From contig NZ_JAGKJJ010000020.1 in the NCBI RefSeq assembly GCF_020329505.1, positions 62,001 through 126,000 of the forward strand: 64,000 nt of DNA. Direction: 5' to 3'. The position numbers were made by a program, and so were the translations under genes. Under the pieces are notes generated by a model. The model worked only from the letters and a program-made list of their open reading frames with translations, did no database searches and was not told the origin of the DNA. Positions 50,761 through 60,178 of this stretch are shown here, piece by piece. Every line of letters starts with the position of its first letter. Position 1 is the first letter of the stretch. The stretch is from Bradyrhizobium semiaridum. GTDB lineage: Bacteria > Pseudomonadota > Alphaproteobacteria > Rhizobiales > Xanthobacteraceae.

Positions 50761-52788
50761 TTATTTGGGCTCTGGCGCGATCATCGTCGCCGTCTGCTCC
50801 CACGGTCCGGGATTGAGGATCAGGCCGGAAACTTTGCCGGCGGCGTCCCTGACGAAGACGATTCTGGTGTGATCCTCGTCGTCGACGGCGAACTCGCTGC
50901 TTGACGCTGCAACCAGCGGCGTCGCCTTGCCTTTCTCGAATGCGAGGATCGGCCATGCTCCCACAGCCTCTGCGACGAGCTTGCCCTGTTCGAGACGAAC
51001 CTGGAGCTGCACCGCGTTGGCGCGGCGGGCGGCTCGCACGATGCTGAGATCGGTTGCGTTGTCCTGGCCATCGCGGACGATCCTGATCCTGATCGTCGTG
51101 CCGGCCGGCCCTCGCAGCCTTGCCAGCACGTTAGTAAGCGTCAAGCCCTTCAACGGCGTATCGTCGAGTTGCGTGACGAGATCGCCCGCCATCACGCCCG
51201 CCCTGGTCGCGGGGGCGCCTGGGATCGGCTTGTTGATCCTCAGGCCTTCCGGTTCCATGGCGACGAACGATTCGATGCCGAGCCAGCCGTTCTTGCCATC
51301 GGCCAGGCCCTGCCGGTCGCGCGAACTCACCGAGGAGCCGAAGTCATAGGTCCCGACATCATCGGCGAGGGCTTCCGGGCTCGCAGCCGGCGGCGGTGCC
51401 GGCGGAGCGGACGAGGGCCGCTCGGGAATCGTCAATGCGCCGTAGGTGAGATGGTTGATCCCGGCATACATCACCGCGCCGCGCCCTTTGCTGCCGGGCG
51501 TTGCCTGAACCATCTGGATGCCGATCAATCTCTCCGCCGGATCGACCCAGAAATACGTGCCCCAGAACCCGGCCCAGGAAAAGCTGCCGGGTGCGCCCGG
51601 GATCCAGCTGTAGACTGGATTGGTGCGGATGCCGAAGCCCAGTCCGAAGCTTGCTCCGGCACGGCCGCCAACCTCTTCGCCGCCGTATATTCTGACATCC
51701 GCAGACAGTGCGGGCGTCGTCATCTGCTTCACCGCCCGTGCGCTGAGCACCCGTACGCCATCAAGCTCGCCGTCATTGAGAAGCATTTGGGAGAATCGCA
51801 GATAGTCAGGCGCGGTCGACACCAATCCGCCGCCGCCGGCAAACAGTTTTGGCGGCGTCGTCACATCCCAGATCGGCGGCCGTTCCGGCATCGGAGAATC
51901 GACCAGACGGTCGAGCTTGTCTTTCGGCACGTAGAAGCCGGTGTCGACCATATGGAGCGGCGCAAAGATGCGGCTCTGCATGAACTGGTCGAGCGGCTGT
52001 CCGGACGCCACTTCGATGACGCGGCCCAGCACGTCGACGCTCCAGCCATATTCATGGACCTCGCCGGGTTGATGGGCGAGCGGCAGGCCGGCCAGGCTGG
52101 ACACGAAATCTGCCAGGGTCCTGTCGCGTCGATACACGGCCTTCCAGCCATAGAGCGTGTGGATCAGGCGAATCCCGAACTCCGCGGTGGCGTCCGATAG
52201 GCCTCGTTCCGGATAGGCAAAATACATCTCGGGATCGATCACGCCCGAGGTATGGCGCAGCAGGTCGCGGACTGTCATAGGGCGCTTTGGCGGATCGAGT
52301 CTGGGCTTGCCGGTGTCGTGGTCGATCGTCGCAACCTGCATGTTTTCGAGCTCGGGCAGGTAGTGCGCGACCGGCGCGTCGAGGTCGAGCTTGCCGTCGT
52401 CGACCAGGATCATGGCGGCGACGCTGGTCACCGGCTTGGTCATCGAGGCGATCCAGAAGATGGAGTCGGTCTTCATCGGAACGGTTTTCGCGCGATCCTG
52501 AAACCCGATCGCCTGCAGATAGGCGAGTTTGCCGTCCCTGGCGATCGCGACGACGGCGCCGGGCAGGAGCCCGTCCGACGGCGGGAAAGCATCGAAGCGT
52601 GCCTGATACCACGGCGCGATCCGCGCCAGCCGTGCGGCCGAGAATCCGAGCGATGCCGGGTCCGCGGCCTGTGCCAGATCGTCAGACGCCGCCGGTCTGG
52701 CCATCGACAGCAACAGAATCATCGCGGACGAGAATTGCAGCAATCGCCTTGGCTGATACCAAAGCAGATGTCTGTGCGCGCGCATCAT
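50761..52788 (-). CDS. Serine hydrolase (beta-lactamase/class C PBP fold) with PDZ domain
   Basis: About 675 residues. A signal peptide (cleavage after AAS near residue 36) is followed by a beta-lactamase-like domain with the S-x-x-K nucleophile in IASMTKPVTS, the EYGWS (Y-x-x/N-like) segment and the HTSGV loop. A PDZ domain (about 490-580, with GLRINKPIPGAPATRAGVMA) and a C-terminal beta domain follow. Such proteins are periplasmic peptidases or esterases rather than resistance enzymes. ATG 52788 has GGAG just upstream; 52830 is possible. The AraC gene lies 98 nt upstream on the same strand. Confidence 0.82.
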   Translation of the reverse strand: MMRAHRHLLWYQPRRLLQFSSAMILLLSMARPAASDDLAQAADPASLGFSAARLARIAPWYQARFDAFPPSDGLLPGAVVAIARDGKLAYLQAIGFQDRAKTVPMKTDSIFWIASMTKPVTSVAAMILVDDGKLDLDAPVAHYLPELENMQVATIDHDTGKPRLDPPKRPMTVRDLLRHTSGVIDPEMYFAYPERGLSDATAEFGIRLIHTLYGWKAVYRRDRTLADFVSSLAGLPLAHQPGEVHEYGWSVDVLGRVIEVASGQPLDQFMQSRIFAPLHMVDTGFYVPKDKLDRLVDSPMPERPPIWDVTTPPKLFAGGGGLVSTAPDYLRFSQMLLNDGELDGVRVLSARAVKQMTTPALSADVRIYGGEEVGGRAGASFGLGFGIRTNPVYSWIPGAPGSFSWAGFWGTYFWVDPAERLIGIQMVQATPGSKGRGAVMYAGINHLTYGALTIPERPSSAPPAPPPAASPEALADDVGTYDFGSSVSSRDRQGLADGKNGWLGIESFVAMEPEGLRINKPIPGAPATRAGVMAGDLVTQLDDTPLKGLTLTNVLARLRGPAGTTIRIRIVRDGQDNATDLSIVRAARRANAVQLQVRLEQGKLVAEAVGAWPILAFEKGKATPLVAASSSEFAVDDEDHTRIVFVRDAAGKVSGLILNPGPWEQTATMIAPEPK

Positions 52789-52886
52789 CGTCTCCAGGAT
52801 GGAGCAGGGCTCTGTCGGCCCATCCTGCACCGGAGGTCGTGAGCTCGGCTCGCCGAATCCTGCGATTCAACTAGCCGATTTTTCGA

Positions 52887-54002
52887 TCAGCCGGCCGCGA
52901 TCCCTCGACCGGCCGTCTGCAGCGTCCGTCGGCGGTACTCGGTCGGCGTCACGCCGGTGTTGGCTTTGAACGCGCGGTTGAACGGGCCGAGCGACTGAAA
53001 GCCGGCATCCATTGCAATCGTCAGCACCGACACCTGCTGTTGTGCGGGATCGGCCAGAGCCGACTTGACCTCGTCGATCCGGTAGCTGTTGAGGAAGGCG
53101 TTGAAGTTGCGGTGGCCGAGACCCTCATTGATCAGCTGGCGCAGCCGGTGCTCCTGAACGCCGAGCTCGGCGGACAGCGAACCGATGGTCACTCCTTCGC
53201 GCCGGTAGACGCGCTCCACCGTCATCAGGCGCTGCAGCCGGCGCAGCAAATCCGGGTCGACCGCGGTCGGCCTGTCCTCACCGGGCGCCGCGACGCCGAG
53301 TTCGCCCGGGATATTGTCTGTTGTGGGCAGAACGGCGGATGCTTGCGGCGTTGTGGCGGCCTGAAACAGGCTCCATGCGCCGAGGCTCATCAGCGCCCAC
53401 AGCAGGAGCGCGTTGCCGAGGCTCCATGCGAAGAAGCCGGAAGTTTCGACAGGCCAAAGGCTCTGAACAAGGCCCGCGGCACTATACGCCACCGCGCCGA
53501 CCAGGACCGCGGCGCGCAACCGCCGCCGCCCAGCCACGAGGTCCGGCTGCCATGTCGCGATGGCCTGCGCCGCAGCCAGCAAAGTGAGGCCGAGGTAGAC
53601 GAACGACAGCGGTCGATCGAGCTCGCCCCTGTGCATGCCTCTTGTCGGCCAGACGTCAAACAATTGCACGCCGACGATGGCAACCAGCAAGGCGCCGTGC
53701 CAGGGCCGCAGCTCGAAATCGTCGTCGAAGGTCGCGCGCGCCCAGAGCCAGAACAGGACCGCCCCGCTGCAGGACATCGCCAGCAGGGGCAGGCCCCAAT
53801 ACGGCCATGGCCGCGGAAATCCCGGCGCCGACGTCACCGCCGACGCCGCGACGGCGACCACCAGCGCGGCGCTCAGACGCGCTGCGGCGTCGCTGCGGTC
53901 GCGCAGCAACAGGCCCGCGATCAGAAGCGACACTCCGGCCGCGGCGCCCCGACAACCCAGATCGATCGCCACCAATGCATTGCTGCCCACGATCAGGATC
54001 AC
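52887..54002 (-). CDS. Membrane-anchored AraC-family regulator
   Basis: 371 residues. The N-terminal ~215 residues contain about seven hydrophobic helices. A linker leads to an AraC-type DNA-binding domain with two helix-turn-helices (VTIGSLSAELGVQEHRLRQL and VLTIAMDAGFQSLGPFNRAF, closing TGVTPTEYRRR). This 7TM-AraC arrangement is seen in membrane-bound sensors. It is upstream of the serine hydrolase on the same strand and may control it. Confidence 0.83.
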   Translation of the reverse strand: MILIVGSNALVAIDLGCRGAAAGVSLLIAGLLLRDRSDAAARLSAALVVAVAASAVTSAPGFPRPWPYWGLPLLAMSCSGAVLFWLWARATFDDDFELRPWHGALLVAIVGVQLFDVWPTRGMHRGELDRPLSFVYLGLTLLAAAQAIATWQPDLVAGRRRLRAAVLVGAVAYSAAGLVQSLWPVETSGFFAWSLGNALLLWALMSLGAWSLFQAATTPQASAVLPTTDNIPGELGVAAPGEDRPTAVDPDLLRRLQRLMTVERVYRREGVTIGSLSAELGVQEHRLRQLINEGLGHRNFNAFLNSYRIDEVKSALADPAQQQVSVLTIAMDAGFQSLGPFNRAFKANTGVTPTEYRRRTLQTAGRGIAAG

Positions 54003-54058
54003 TCCATCCGGCGTTCCGGAAGCTATGAGTTACAGGGGAAGGCTTCAGCGCATCCGGG

Positions 54059-54625
54059 CTATTTGATCCTATCGTACACCGTCGCGAAGTCGGCGAGCGG
54101 CATCGGGATGGTGATGGTTTCCTTGCCGAGATTCTGGAACGAGACTTTCAGCTGCTTGCCGGCGCGCAGCTGCGCCAGCACATCGGCGGCGATCGGGGCA
54201 TTGATGTAGCAGCCGCGTGCTTCGCAGGTCTGGATCGCGACGTCGACGGCCTTGCCCTCGTCGACCTGCAGCTTGGCGCCGACCGGAAGGTTCAGCCCGA
54301 GCGGCAGCTGGATCAGCGCCACCGGTGCGCGGGTGTCGCCGGGCACGCGGATGTTGACCAGCACGATCAGCTGGCCGGTCTTGCTGAGGACGGCGGTCTG
54401 CTCCATCGCGCATTCCAGCGGCGCGTCGCGGCTTGCGGAGGTGCAGCGTGCCACCCAGCCGGCATTGTTGGCCGCCGCGGCGTCGGCCTGCGGCGCGGCG
54501 GGCGAGGGTACTGGCGCCGGCCCGGGCGCGTTCCTGGCCTTGGGCGTCTGGGCATGGCCAAGGCTGGCCACGCCGAACGCGGTCAACACAACGCAGAGCG
54601 ACTTTGCGACAATCTTCACGGGCAC
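54059..54625 (-). CDS. Invasion-associated locus B (IalB) family protein
   Basis: 188 residues. A signal peptide (cleavage after GHA, about residue 25), a Pro/Ala-rich linker (ARNAPGPAPVPSPAAPQADA), then the IalB domain with four conserved cysteines (ARCTSA, LECAMEQ, IQTCEARGCYI) and LIQLPLGLNLPVG. IalB homologues are periplasmic or outer-membrane-associated proteins common in alphaproteobacteria; the molecular role is unsettled. It stands between AraC and RND genes on the minus strand. Confidence 0.83.
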   Translation of the reverse strand: MPVKIVAKSLCVVLTAFGVASLGHAQTPKARNAPGPAPVPSPAAPQADAAAANNAGWVARCTSASRDAPLECAMEQTAVLSKTGQLIVLVNIRVPGDTRAPVALIQLPLGLNLPVGAKLQVDEGKAVDVAIQTCEARGCYINAPIAADVLAQLRAGKQLKVSFQNLGKETITIPMPLADFATVYDRIK

Positions 54626-54676
54626 GGCTCCGAAATAGACGCTGTCCGGATGTGCCGTCAGGTCGGCAAAGTCAAG

Positions 54677-57600
54677 TCACTCGGCGGCCTGCTTCACCGC
54701 GCCGTCCTCGCCGTCATGCGCATCGCGGTCCGGCGGCTGCGAGCGGCCCCAGTTCGAGAAGGCGTTGGAGAGCTTGTCGAGATAGAGATAGACCACGGGC
54801 GTCGTGAACAGCGTCAGCGCCTGGCTGACGATCAGGCCGCCGACCATGGCATAGCCGAGTGGCTGGCGGATTTCCGAGCCGGTGCCGGTGCCCAGCATCA
54901 GCGGCACGCCGCCGAGCATCGCGGCCATCGTCGTCATCATGATCGGGCGGAAGCGAAGCAGCGCGGCCTGGCGGATCGCCGCCACCGGCTCCATCTGCTG
55001 GTCGCGCTCGGCGGCGATGGCGAAGTCGACCATCATGATGCCGTTCTTCTTCACGATGCCGATCAAGAGGATGATGCCGATCAGCGCGATCAGCGAGAAG
55101 TCGAAGCCGGCCGCCATCAGGATCGCCAGCGCGCCGACGCCCGCCGACGGCAGCGTCGATAGAATCGTGATCGGGTGGATGTAGCTTTCGTAGAGGATGC
55201 CGAGGATCAGATAGACCACGACGAGCGCGGCGAGGATCAGCAGCGGCACGGTCGACAACGATTGCTGGAACGCCTGCGCGGTGCCCTGGAAGCTCGAGCT
55301 GAGTGTCGGCGGCGCGCCGAGCTCGAGCATCGCCTTCTGCACGGCTTCGGTGGCCTGGCCGAGTGCCACGCCCTGGGCCAGGTTGAACGAGATGGTGATC
55401 GCCGGGAACTGGCCCTGGTGGCTGATCGAGAGCGGCCGCACCGGCACGCTGGTCCATTTCGCGAAGGTCGACAGCGGCACCTGGTCGCCGGTCAGCGGCG
55501 ACTTGATGTAGATGTTGTTCAGCGTGTCGATCGCGCCCTGCAGCTCCGGCAGCACCTCGAGGATGACGTGGTAGCTGTTGAGCTGGGTGAAGTACTGGGT
55601 CACCTGGCGCTGGCCGAACGCGTCATAGAGCGTATCGTCGATCAGCTGCGGCTGGATGCCGTAGCGCGAGGCGGTGTCGCGGTTGATCTGCAGCTGCAGC
55701 GTGGTGCCTTTGGTCTGCTGGTCGGTGGCGACGTCGCGCAACTGCGGCAGCGTCTGCATCTTGCTCAGGATCTTCGGCGCCCACTGGTTCAGCTCGGCAA
55801 GGTTGGCGTCCTGCAGCGTGAACTCGAACTGGGTGCGGGTCGGGCGGCCGCCGAGGCGGACGTCCTGCGCCGCCTGCATGAACAGCCGGGCGCCCTGGAC
55901 CTGTTCCAGCTTCGGGCGCAGCCGGGCGATCACCTGCTGCGCACTGGCATCGCGGTCCTTCAGCGGCTTCAGCGTGATGTACATGTTGCCGTTGTTGCCG
56001 GCGCGGCCGCTGCCGCCGACATTCATCGCCACGGTCGCGACCGCGGGATCCTGCAGCACGATCTTGCCGAGCTCTTCCTGCTTGCGCTTCATCTCGGCGA
56101 AGGAGATGTCCTGGTTGGCTTCCGAGGTCGCGGTGATCAGGCCGACGTCCTGTTGCGGGAAGAAGCCTTTCGGAATGATCACGAACATGTAGACCGACAG
56201 CGCCAGCGTGGCGAAGAACACCATCAGCGTGGTGAACCTCCAGCGCAGCGCGAGGTCGAGCCCGGCGCGATAGGCGTTGAGCATCGCGTCGAAGCCGCGC
56301 TCGCTGATCCGGTAGAAGCGGCCGTGCCGCTCCTCGCGGTGGGCGCGCAGGAAGCGCGAGGCCATCATCGGCGTCAGCGTCAGCGACACGAACATTGAGA
56401 CGAAGATGGTCATCGCCAGCACGACGGCGAATTCGCGGAACAGGCGGCCGATGATGCCGCCCATCAAGAGCAGCGGGATCAGCACGGCGACCAGCGAAAT
56501 GCTGATCGAGACGATGGTGAAGCCGATCTCGCTGGAGCCCTTGAAGGCAGCGGCCATCGGCTTCTCGCCTTCCTCGATGTAGCGGCTGATGTTCTCCAGC
56601 ATCACGATGGCGTCGTCGACCACGAAGCCGACCGCGATCGTCAGCGCCATCAGCGACAGATTGTCGAGCGTATAGCCGAACACCCACATCAGCGCGCAGG
56701 CGCCGAGCAGCGCCAGCGGCACGGTCACCGCGGGGATAACGGTGGCCCAGAAGCTGCGCAGGAAGATGAAGATCACCATCACCACCAGGAAGATGGTCAG
56801 CAGCAATGTGAACTGGACGTCCTCGACCGCGGCGCGGATCGTCGTGGTGCGGTCCGAGATGACGTCGATCTTGATCGCCGGCGGGATGGCGGCGACCAGC
56901 CGCGGCAGCGTCTCCTTGATCTTGTCGACGGTGTCGATGACGTTGGCGCCGGGCTGCTTGAAGATGACGAGGAACACGCCGCGCTTGCCGTTGGCCCAGG
57001 CGGCCTGCTTGGCATCTTCAGGCCCGGTGACGGCCCGGCCGATGTCGCGGATGCGCAAGGGGCCGCCGTTGCGATAGGCGATGATGACGTCGTTCCAGGG
57101 ATCCGCCGTGAGCAGCTGGTCGTTGGCGTAGATGGTGTAGGCGCGGGTGGCGCCGTCGATATTGCCCTTCGGGCTGTCGACGGTCGCGATGTTGATCGCG
57201 GCGCGGACATCCTCCAGCGACAAGCCCTTGGCGACCAGCTTGGCCGGATCGATCTGGACCCGCACCGAGGGCTTCTGCTGCCCGCCGATGATGACCTGGG
57301 CGACGCCGGAGATCTGGCTGATCTGCTGCGCGAGCTGGGCGTCGACCGCGTCACTCACCGTGGTCAGCGGCAGCGTGTCCGAGGTCGCCGACAGCAGCAT
57401 GATCGGGGCATCCGCCGGGTTGACCTTGCGATAGGTCGGCGGCGAGGGCAGCGTCTTCGGCAATTGTCCGCTGGCCGCATTGATGGCGGCCTGCACGTCA
57501 TTGGCGGCGCCGTCGATCGAGCGGTTGAGGTCGAACTGGATGGTGACCGCGGCGGTGCCGAGATAGCTCGTCGAGGTCATCTGCGCGATGCCGGGGATCT

Positions 57601-57823
57601 GGGCGAACTGGCGCTCCAGCGGCTGCGCGACCGAGGTCGCCATCGTCTCCGGGCTCGCGCCCGGCAGCGACGCGGTGATCTGGATGGTCGGGAAGTCGAC
57701 CTGCGGCAGCGGCGCCACCGGCAGCAACGGATAGGCGACGAGGCCGACAAACAGGATGCCGGCCATCAGCAGCGAGGTGCCGATCGGGAAGCGAATGAAG
57801 GGTGCGGAAATTCCGTCGCTCAT
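54677..57823 (-). CDS. RND efflux pump permease (MdtB/AcrB-like)
   Basis: 1048 residues, full length for the HAE-1 RND family. The proton-relay aspartates are in the fourth helix (AVGFVVDDAIVMLE) and the lysine in GIVKKNGIMMVDFAI. The porter regions (FPTIQITASLPGASPETMA, NVIDTVDKIKETL) are complete. It exports drugs or other hydrophobic compounds with the adaptor encoded just upstream, whose stop overlaps its ATG (ATGA). No outer-membrane channel gene is adjacent. Confidence 0.9.
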   Translation of the reverse strand: MSDGISAPFIRFPIGTSLLMAGILFVGLVAYPLLPVAPLPQVDFPTIQITASLPGASPETMATSVAQPLERQFAQIPGIAQMTSTSYLGTAAVTIQFDLNRSIDGAANDVQAAINAASGQLPKTLPSPPTYRKVNPADAPIMLLSATSDTLPLTTVSDAVDAQLAQQISQISGVAQVIIGGQQKPSVRVQIDPAKLVAKGLSLEDVRAAINIATVDSPKGNIDGATRAYTIYANDQLLTADPWNDVIIAYRNGGPLRIRDIGRAVTGPEDAKQAAWANGKRGVFLVIFKQPGANVIDTVDKIKETLPRLVAAIPPAIKIDVISDRTTTIRAAVEDVQFTLLLTIFLVVMVIFIFLRSFWATVIPAVTVPLALLGACALMWVFGYTLDNLSLMALTIAVGFVVDDAIVMLENISRYIEEGEKPMAAAFKGSSEIGFTIVSISISLVAVLIPLLLMGGIIGRLFREFAVVLAMTIFVSMFVSLTLTPMMASRFLRAHREERHGRFYRISERGFDAMLNAYRAGLDLALRWRFTTLMVFFATLALSVYMFVIIPKGFFPQQDVGLITATSEANQDISFAEMKRKQEELGKIVLQDPAVATVAMNVGGSGRAGNNGNMYITLKPLKDRDASAQQVIARLRPKLEQVQGARLFMQAAQDVRLGGRPTRTQFEFTLQDANLAELNQWAPKILSKMQTLPQLRDVATDQQTKGTTLQLQINRDTASRYGIQPQLIDDTLYDAFGQRQVTQYFTQLNSYHVILEVLPELQGAIDTLNNIYIKSPLTGDQVPLSTFAKWTSVPVRPLSISHQGQFPAITISFNLAQGVALGQATEAVQKAMLELGAPPTLSSSFQGTAQAFQQSLSTVPLLILAALVVVYLILGILYESYIHPITILSTLPSAGVGALAILMAAGFDFSLIALIGIILLIGIVKKNGIMMVDFAIAAERDQQMEPVAAIRQAALLRFRPIMMTTMAAMLGGVPLMLGTGTGSEIRQPLGYAMVGGLIVSQALTLFTTPVVYLYLDKLSNAFSNWGRSQPPDRDAHDGEDGAVKQAAE

Positions 57824-58989
57824 TCCTGCGTGACCTTCGCCTGTGTCTGATCCGAGCTCGCCACTGCGGTAGTCACCAGGGTTCCCGGCGAGACCTTGTA
57901 CTGGCCCGCGGTGATCACGTGCTGGCCCGGCGACAGGCCGTCCTCGATCACCGACTTGCCGTCGATCGACTGGCTGACCTTGACCTTGCGGAGCTCGGCC
58001 TTGTTCTCCTGGTTCACTGAATACGCGTAGAGGCCGTCAGTGCCATGCTGCACCGCGTCATCGGGGACCACGGTGGCGTCCTTCAGGGTTTTGACCAGAA
58101 GCCGGGTCGAGACCGACTGGCCCGGCCACAGCGCATGATCCTTGTTGTCAAACACCGCCTTCAGCCGGACAGTCCCGCTCGTGGTGTCGACCTGGTTGTT
58201 GATCAGCTGCAGCGTGCCGGTGGAGAGCACCTTCTTGCCGTCAGTGGTCAGCGCAATGGTCTTCGGCGGCGCCACCGCGAGGGCGGCCTTGATGTCGGGC
58301 AGCTGGTCTTCCGGCGCAGTGAAGATCACCGTGATCGGCTCGATCTGGGTGATCGTCACGATGCCGGTCGCGGTCGAGGCATTGACGATGTTGCCGACAT
58401 CGACGAGGCGCAGGCCGACGATGCCGTCGATCGGAGACTTCACCGTCGCGTAGTCGAGCTGCGTCTGCGCGTTGAAGATCGCCGCATCGTCGGCCGCGAT
58501 CTGCGCGGTGAGCTGGGCCACGGTCGAGCGCTGGGTATCGAGCTGCTGGCGGGTCGCGAACTCGCCGAGCCGCGTGAAGCGGTTCAGGTCGAGATTGGCA
58601 TTGGCGAGGTTGGCTTCGTCCTGGGTTTTCTTGGCCTTGGCCTGGTCGAGCGAAGCCTGGAACGGCCGCGGGTCGATCTCGACCAGCGTGTCGCCCGCCT
58701 TGACGAACTGGCCTTCCTTGAAAGCGATCTTGGTGATCTGGCCGTCGACACGGGTGCGGATCTGGACGGTGTTGAACGCCTGCACGGTGCCGAGGCTGGT
58801 CAGATAGACCGGGAAGTCGGCCTTCTCGACCGCCGCGATCGTGACCGGGACCGCCGGTCGCACGGCGGCGCGGCGCTGCGCGGCTTCCGCCGCCTGCTTG
58901 TTGCCCTCGTATTTCTGCCAGCCGTAATAGCCCGCTGCGCCGATCGCAGCGATTAGCAAGACCCAACCAATTGCGCGTGACTTCGACAT
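57820..58989 (-). CDS. RND efflux periplasmic adaptor (membrane fusion protein)
   Basis: 389 residues. An N-terminal membrane anchor (about 7-24), lipoyl half motif (NTVQIRTRVDGQITKIAFKE), helical hairpin (LDQAKAKKTQDEANLANAN), the second lipoyl half (LDYATVKSPIDGIVGLRLVD) and the beta-barrel domain are in the usual order. It links the permease to an outer-membrane channel. ATG 58989 begins the anchor; the frame extending to 59103 is not supported. Four-base overlap with the permease gene. Confidence 0.9.
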   Translation of the reverse strand: MSKSRAIGWVLLIAAIGAAGYYGWQKYEGNKQAAEAAQRRAAVRPAVPVTIAAVEKADFPVYLTSLGTVQAFNTVQIRTRVDGQITKIAFKEGQFVKAGDTLVEIDPRPFQASLDQAKAKKTQDEANLANANLDLNRFTRLGEFATRQQLDTQRSTVAQLTAQIAADDAAIFNAQTQLDYATVKSPIDGIVGLRLVDVGNIVNASTATGIVTITQIEPITVIFTAPEDQLPDIKAALAVAPPKTIALTTDGKKVLSTGTLQLINNQVDTTSGTVRLKAVFDNKDHALWPGQSVSTRLLVKTLKDATVVPDDAVQHGTDGLYAYSVNQENKAELRKVKVSQSIDGKSVIEDGLSPGQHVITAGQYKVSPGTLVTTAVASSDQTQAKVTQE

Positions 58990-59068
58990 GCGAGCTCTTC
59001 GGTTCGAACGGACAATCTTGGGCTGGACGAACAATAGAGGGTCATCAAAACCGTTCCCAGAGCTTGCG

Positions 59069-59102
59069 GATATAATATGCGTGCACTTAATGTGTAAACA
59101 CA
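59069..59102 (-). promoter_or_regulatory. Efflux operon promoter with palindromic operator
   Basis: On the minus strand TTTACA (59098-59093) is followed by TATATC (59074-59069, 18-nt spacing) or TATTAT (15-nt spacing), a plausible promoter firing towards the adaptor gene. A palindrome TGTGT-AA-ACACA (59091-59102) covers its -35 element. The divergent MarR gene starts 78 nt away, so it is a good candidate for a MarR binding site that controls both genes. Confidence 0.5.
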
Positions 59103-59179
59103 CTACGACTTGAGAATCCTAAACATTCGGAAAGGTTTAGGTCAGAAACAAGCGGAAACGAAATCGGCCAGGGAGGGCC

Positions 59180-59641
59180 ATGTCGCTCGATCTCAAACGC
59201 CAGTATATCGCGCAGCTCGTCGAGAGTTCGCGGCTGCTGCGCAACTACATCGATCACCGCGCCAAGACGCGGGGCACCACGCGCGCGCAATGGATCGTGT
59301 TGTTTCGGCTGCGCGAGCAGGAAGGGCTGTCCCAGGTCGATCTCGCCGACGTGCTCGAGCTGCAGCCGATCTCGCTGGTGCGGCTGCTCGACCGCCTCGT
59401 CGAGCACGGCCTGCTCGAACGGCGGCCCGATCCGAGAGACCGCCGCACCAACCGTCTGTTCCTGACCAGGAGCGGGCGCCAGCTCGTCGACGATCTCGAC
59501 AGCCTGCGTGATGAGATCGCGAGCGACGTGCTGCGCGACGTCTCGGCCAGGCATGTCGAGAGCGGGCTCGCCACGCTGCGCGAGGTCAAGGAGCGCATCA
59601 AGGCGCTCGGCGAACAATCCGAGTCCATCGCCGCGAAGTAG
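59180..59641 (+). CDS. MarR-family transcriptional regulator
   Basis: 153 residues. Winged helix with RAQWIVLFRLREQEGLSQVD, the recognition helix LQPISLVRLLDRLVEHGLLE and the wing RRPDPRDRRTNRLFLT. MarR proteins usually repress a divergent efflux operon and release on binding a ligand, which fits the RND genes on the opposite strand. Confidence 0.88.
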   Translation: MSLDLKRQYIAQLVESSRLLRNYIDHRAKTRGTTRAQWIVLFRLREQEGLSQVDLADVLELQPISLVRLLDRLVEHGLLERRPDPRDRRTNRLFLTRSGRQLVDDLDSLRDEIASDVLRDVSARHVESGLATLREVKERIKALGEQSESIAAK

Positions 59642-59727
59642 CGCGGCACTTGTCGGGCGCCGTGGTTGAAACGCCGCTTGATGTCGTTCATACCGCGCCC
59701 CGACGATTCAGGACGAGGAGGGCCGCG

Positions 59728-59967
59728 ATGGACGAGTTGAACGGACGGATGATGGCGTGTCAGATCCTGATCACCGGGTTGATTGCGCGCGTCGCCAACG
59801 AGCAGCGCGATCCGCTGCGTTTCCTCACCGATTTCCGCGACGAGATCAAAGCTGTCGTCAACGGCGTCAACATCGCCGGCATGGAGAACACCGAGCGCGT
59901 CCGCCAGGTCGCGCAGCGGACCGTTGACGAGCTGTTTTCGCTGATGAAGCCGCCGAGCGCCGAGTGA
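59728..59967 (+). CDS. Hypothetical protein
   Basis: 79 residues, helical and soluble (MACQILITGLIARVANEQRD, then VRQVAQRTVDELFSLMKPP). A GAGGAGGG ribosome site supports ATG 59728. No domain recognised; similar short proteins are common in Bradyrhizobium. It lies between the MarR gene and the iron-uptake operon. Confidence 0.55.
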   Translation: MDELNGRMMACQILITGLIARVANEQRDPLRFLTDFRDEIKAVVNGVNIAGMENTERVRQVAQRTVDELFSLMKPPSAE

Positions 59968-59979
59968 CGGCGGCGATTC

Positions 59980-60032
59980 TTTAGAACGATTAAAAAGAGC
60001 AGTTTAGAACCGTTACAGATCGCAGATTAGAA
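59980..60032 (+). promoter_or_regulatory. Three TTTAGAA-type elements at 23-bp spacing (ICE/Irr-like)
   Basis: TTTAGAA occurs at 59980-59986 and 60003-60009, and ATTAGAA at 60026-60032, with a period of exactly 23 bp. TTTAGAA is the left half of the iron control element bound by Irr in Bradyrhizobium; the right halves here are imperfect (first copy: TTTAGAA, 3 nt, TTAAAAA). They sit 150-200 nt before a siderophore receptor gene. Confidence 0.5.
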
Positions 60033-60178
60033 TTCCTTTGAATTGGCGCGATTCAGGCGCGCTGTTGCAGCTGCTGCATTGACCGAAAAATTCACGCTCG
60101 ATAACCGAAAGAGACAGTTCGTCGCACCCCTATGGCTGGATGTTGCGGGCGGGCCTGTTTTCTTTGGGGGCGTGTCAA

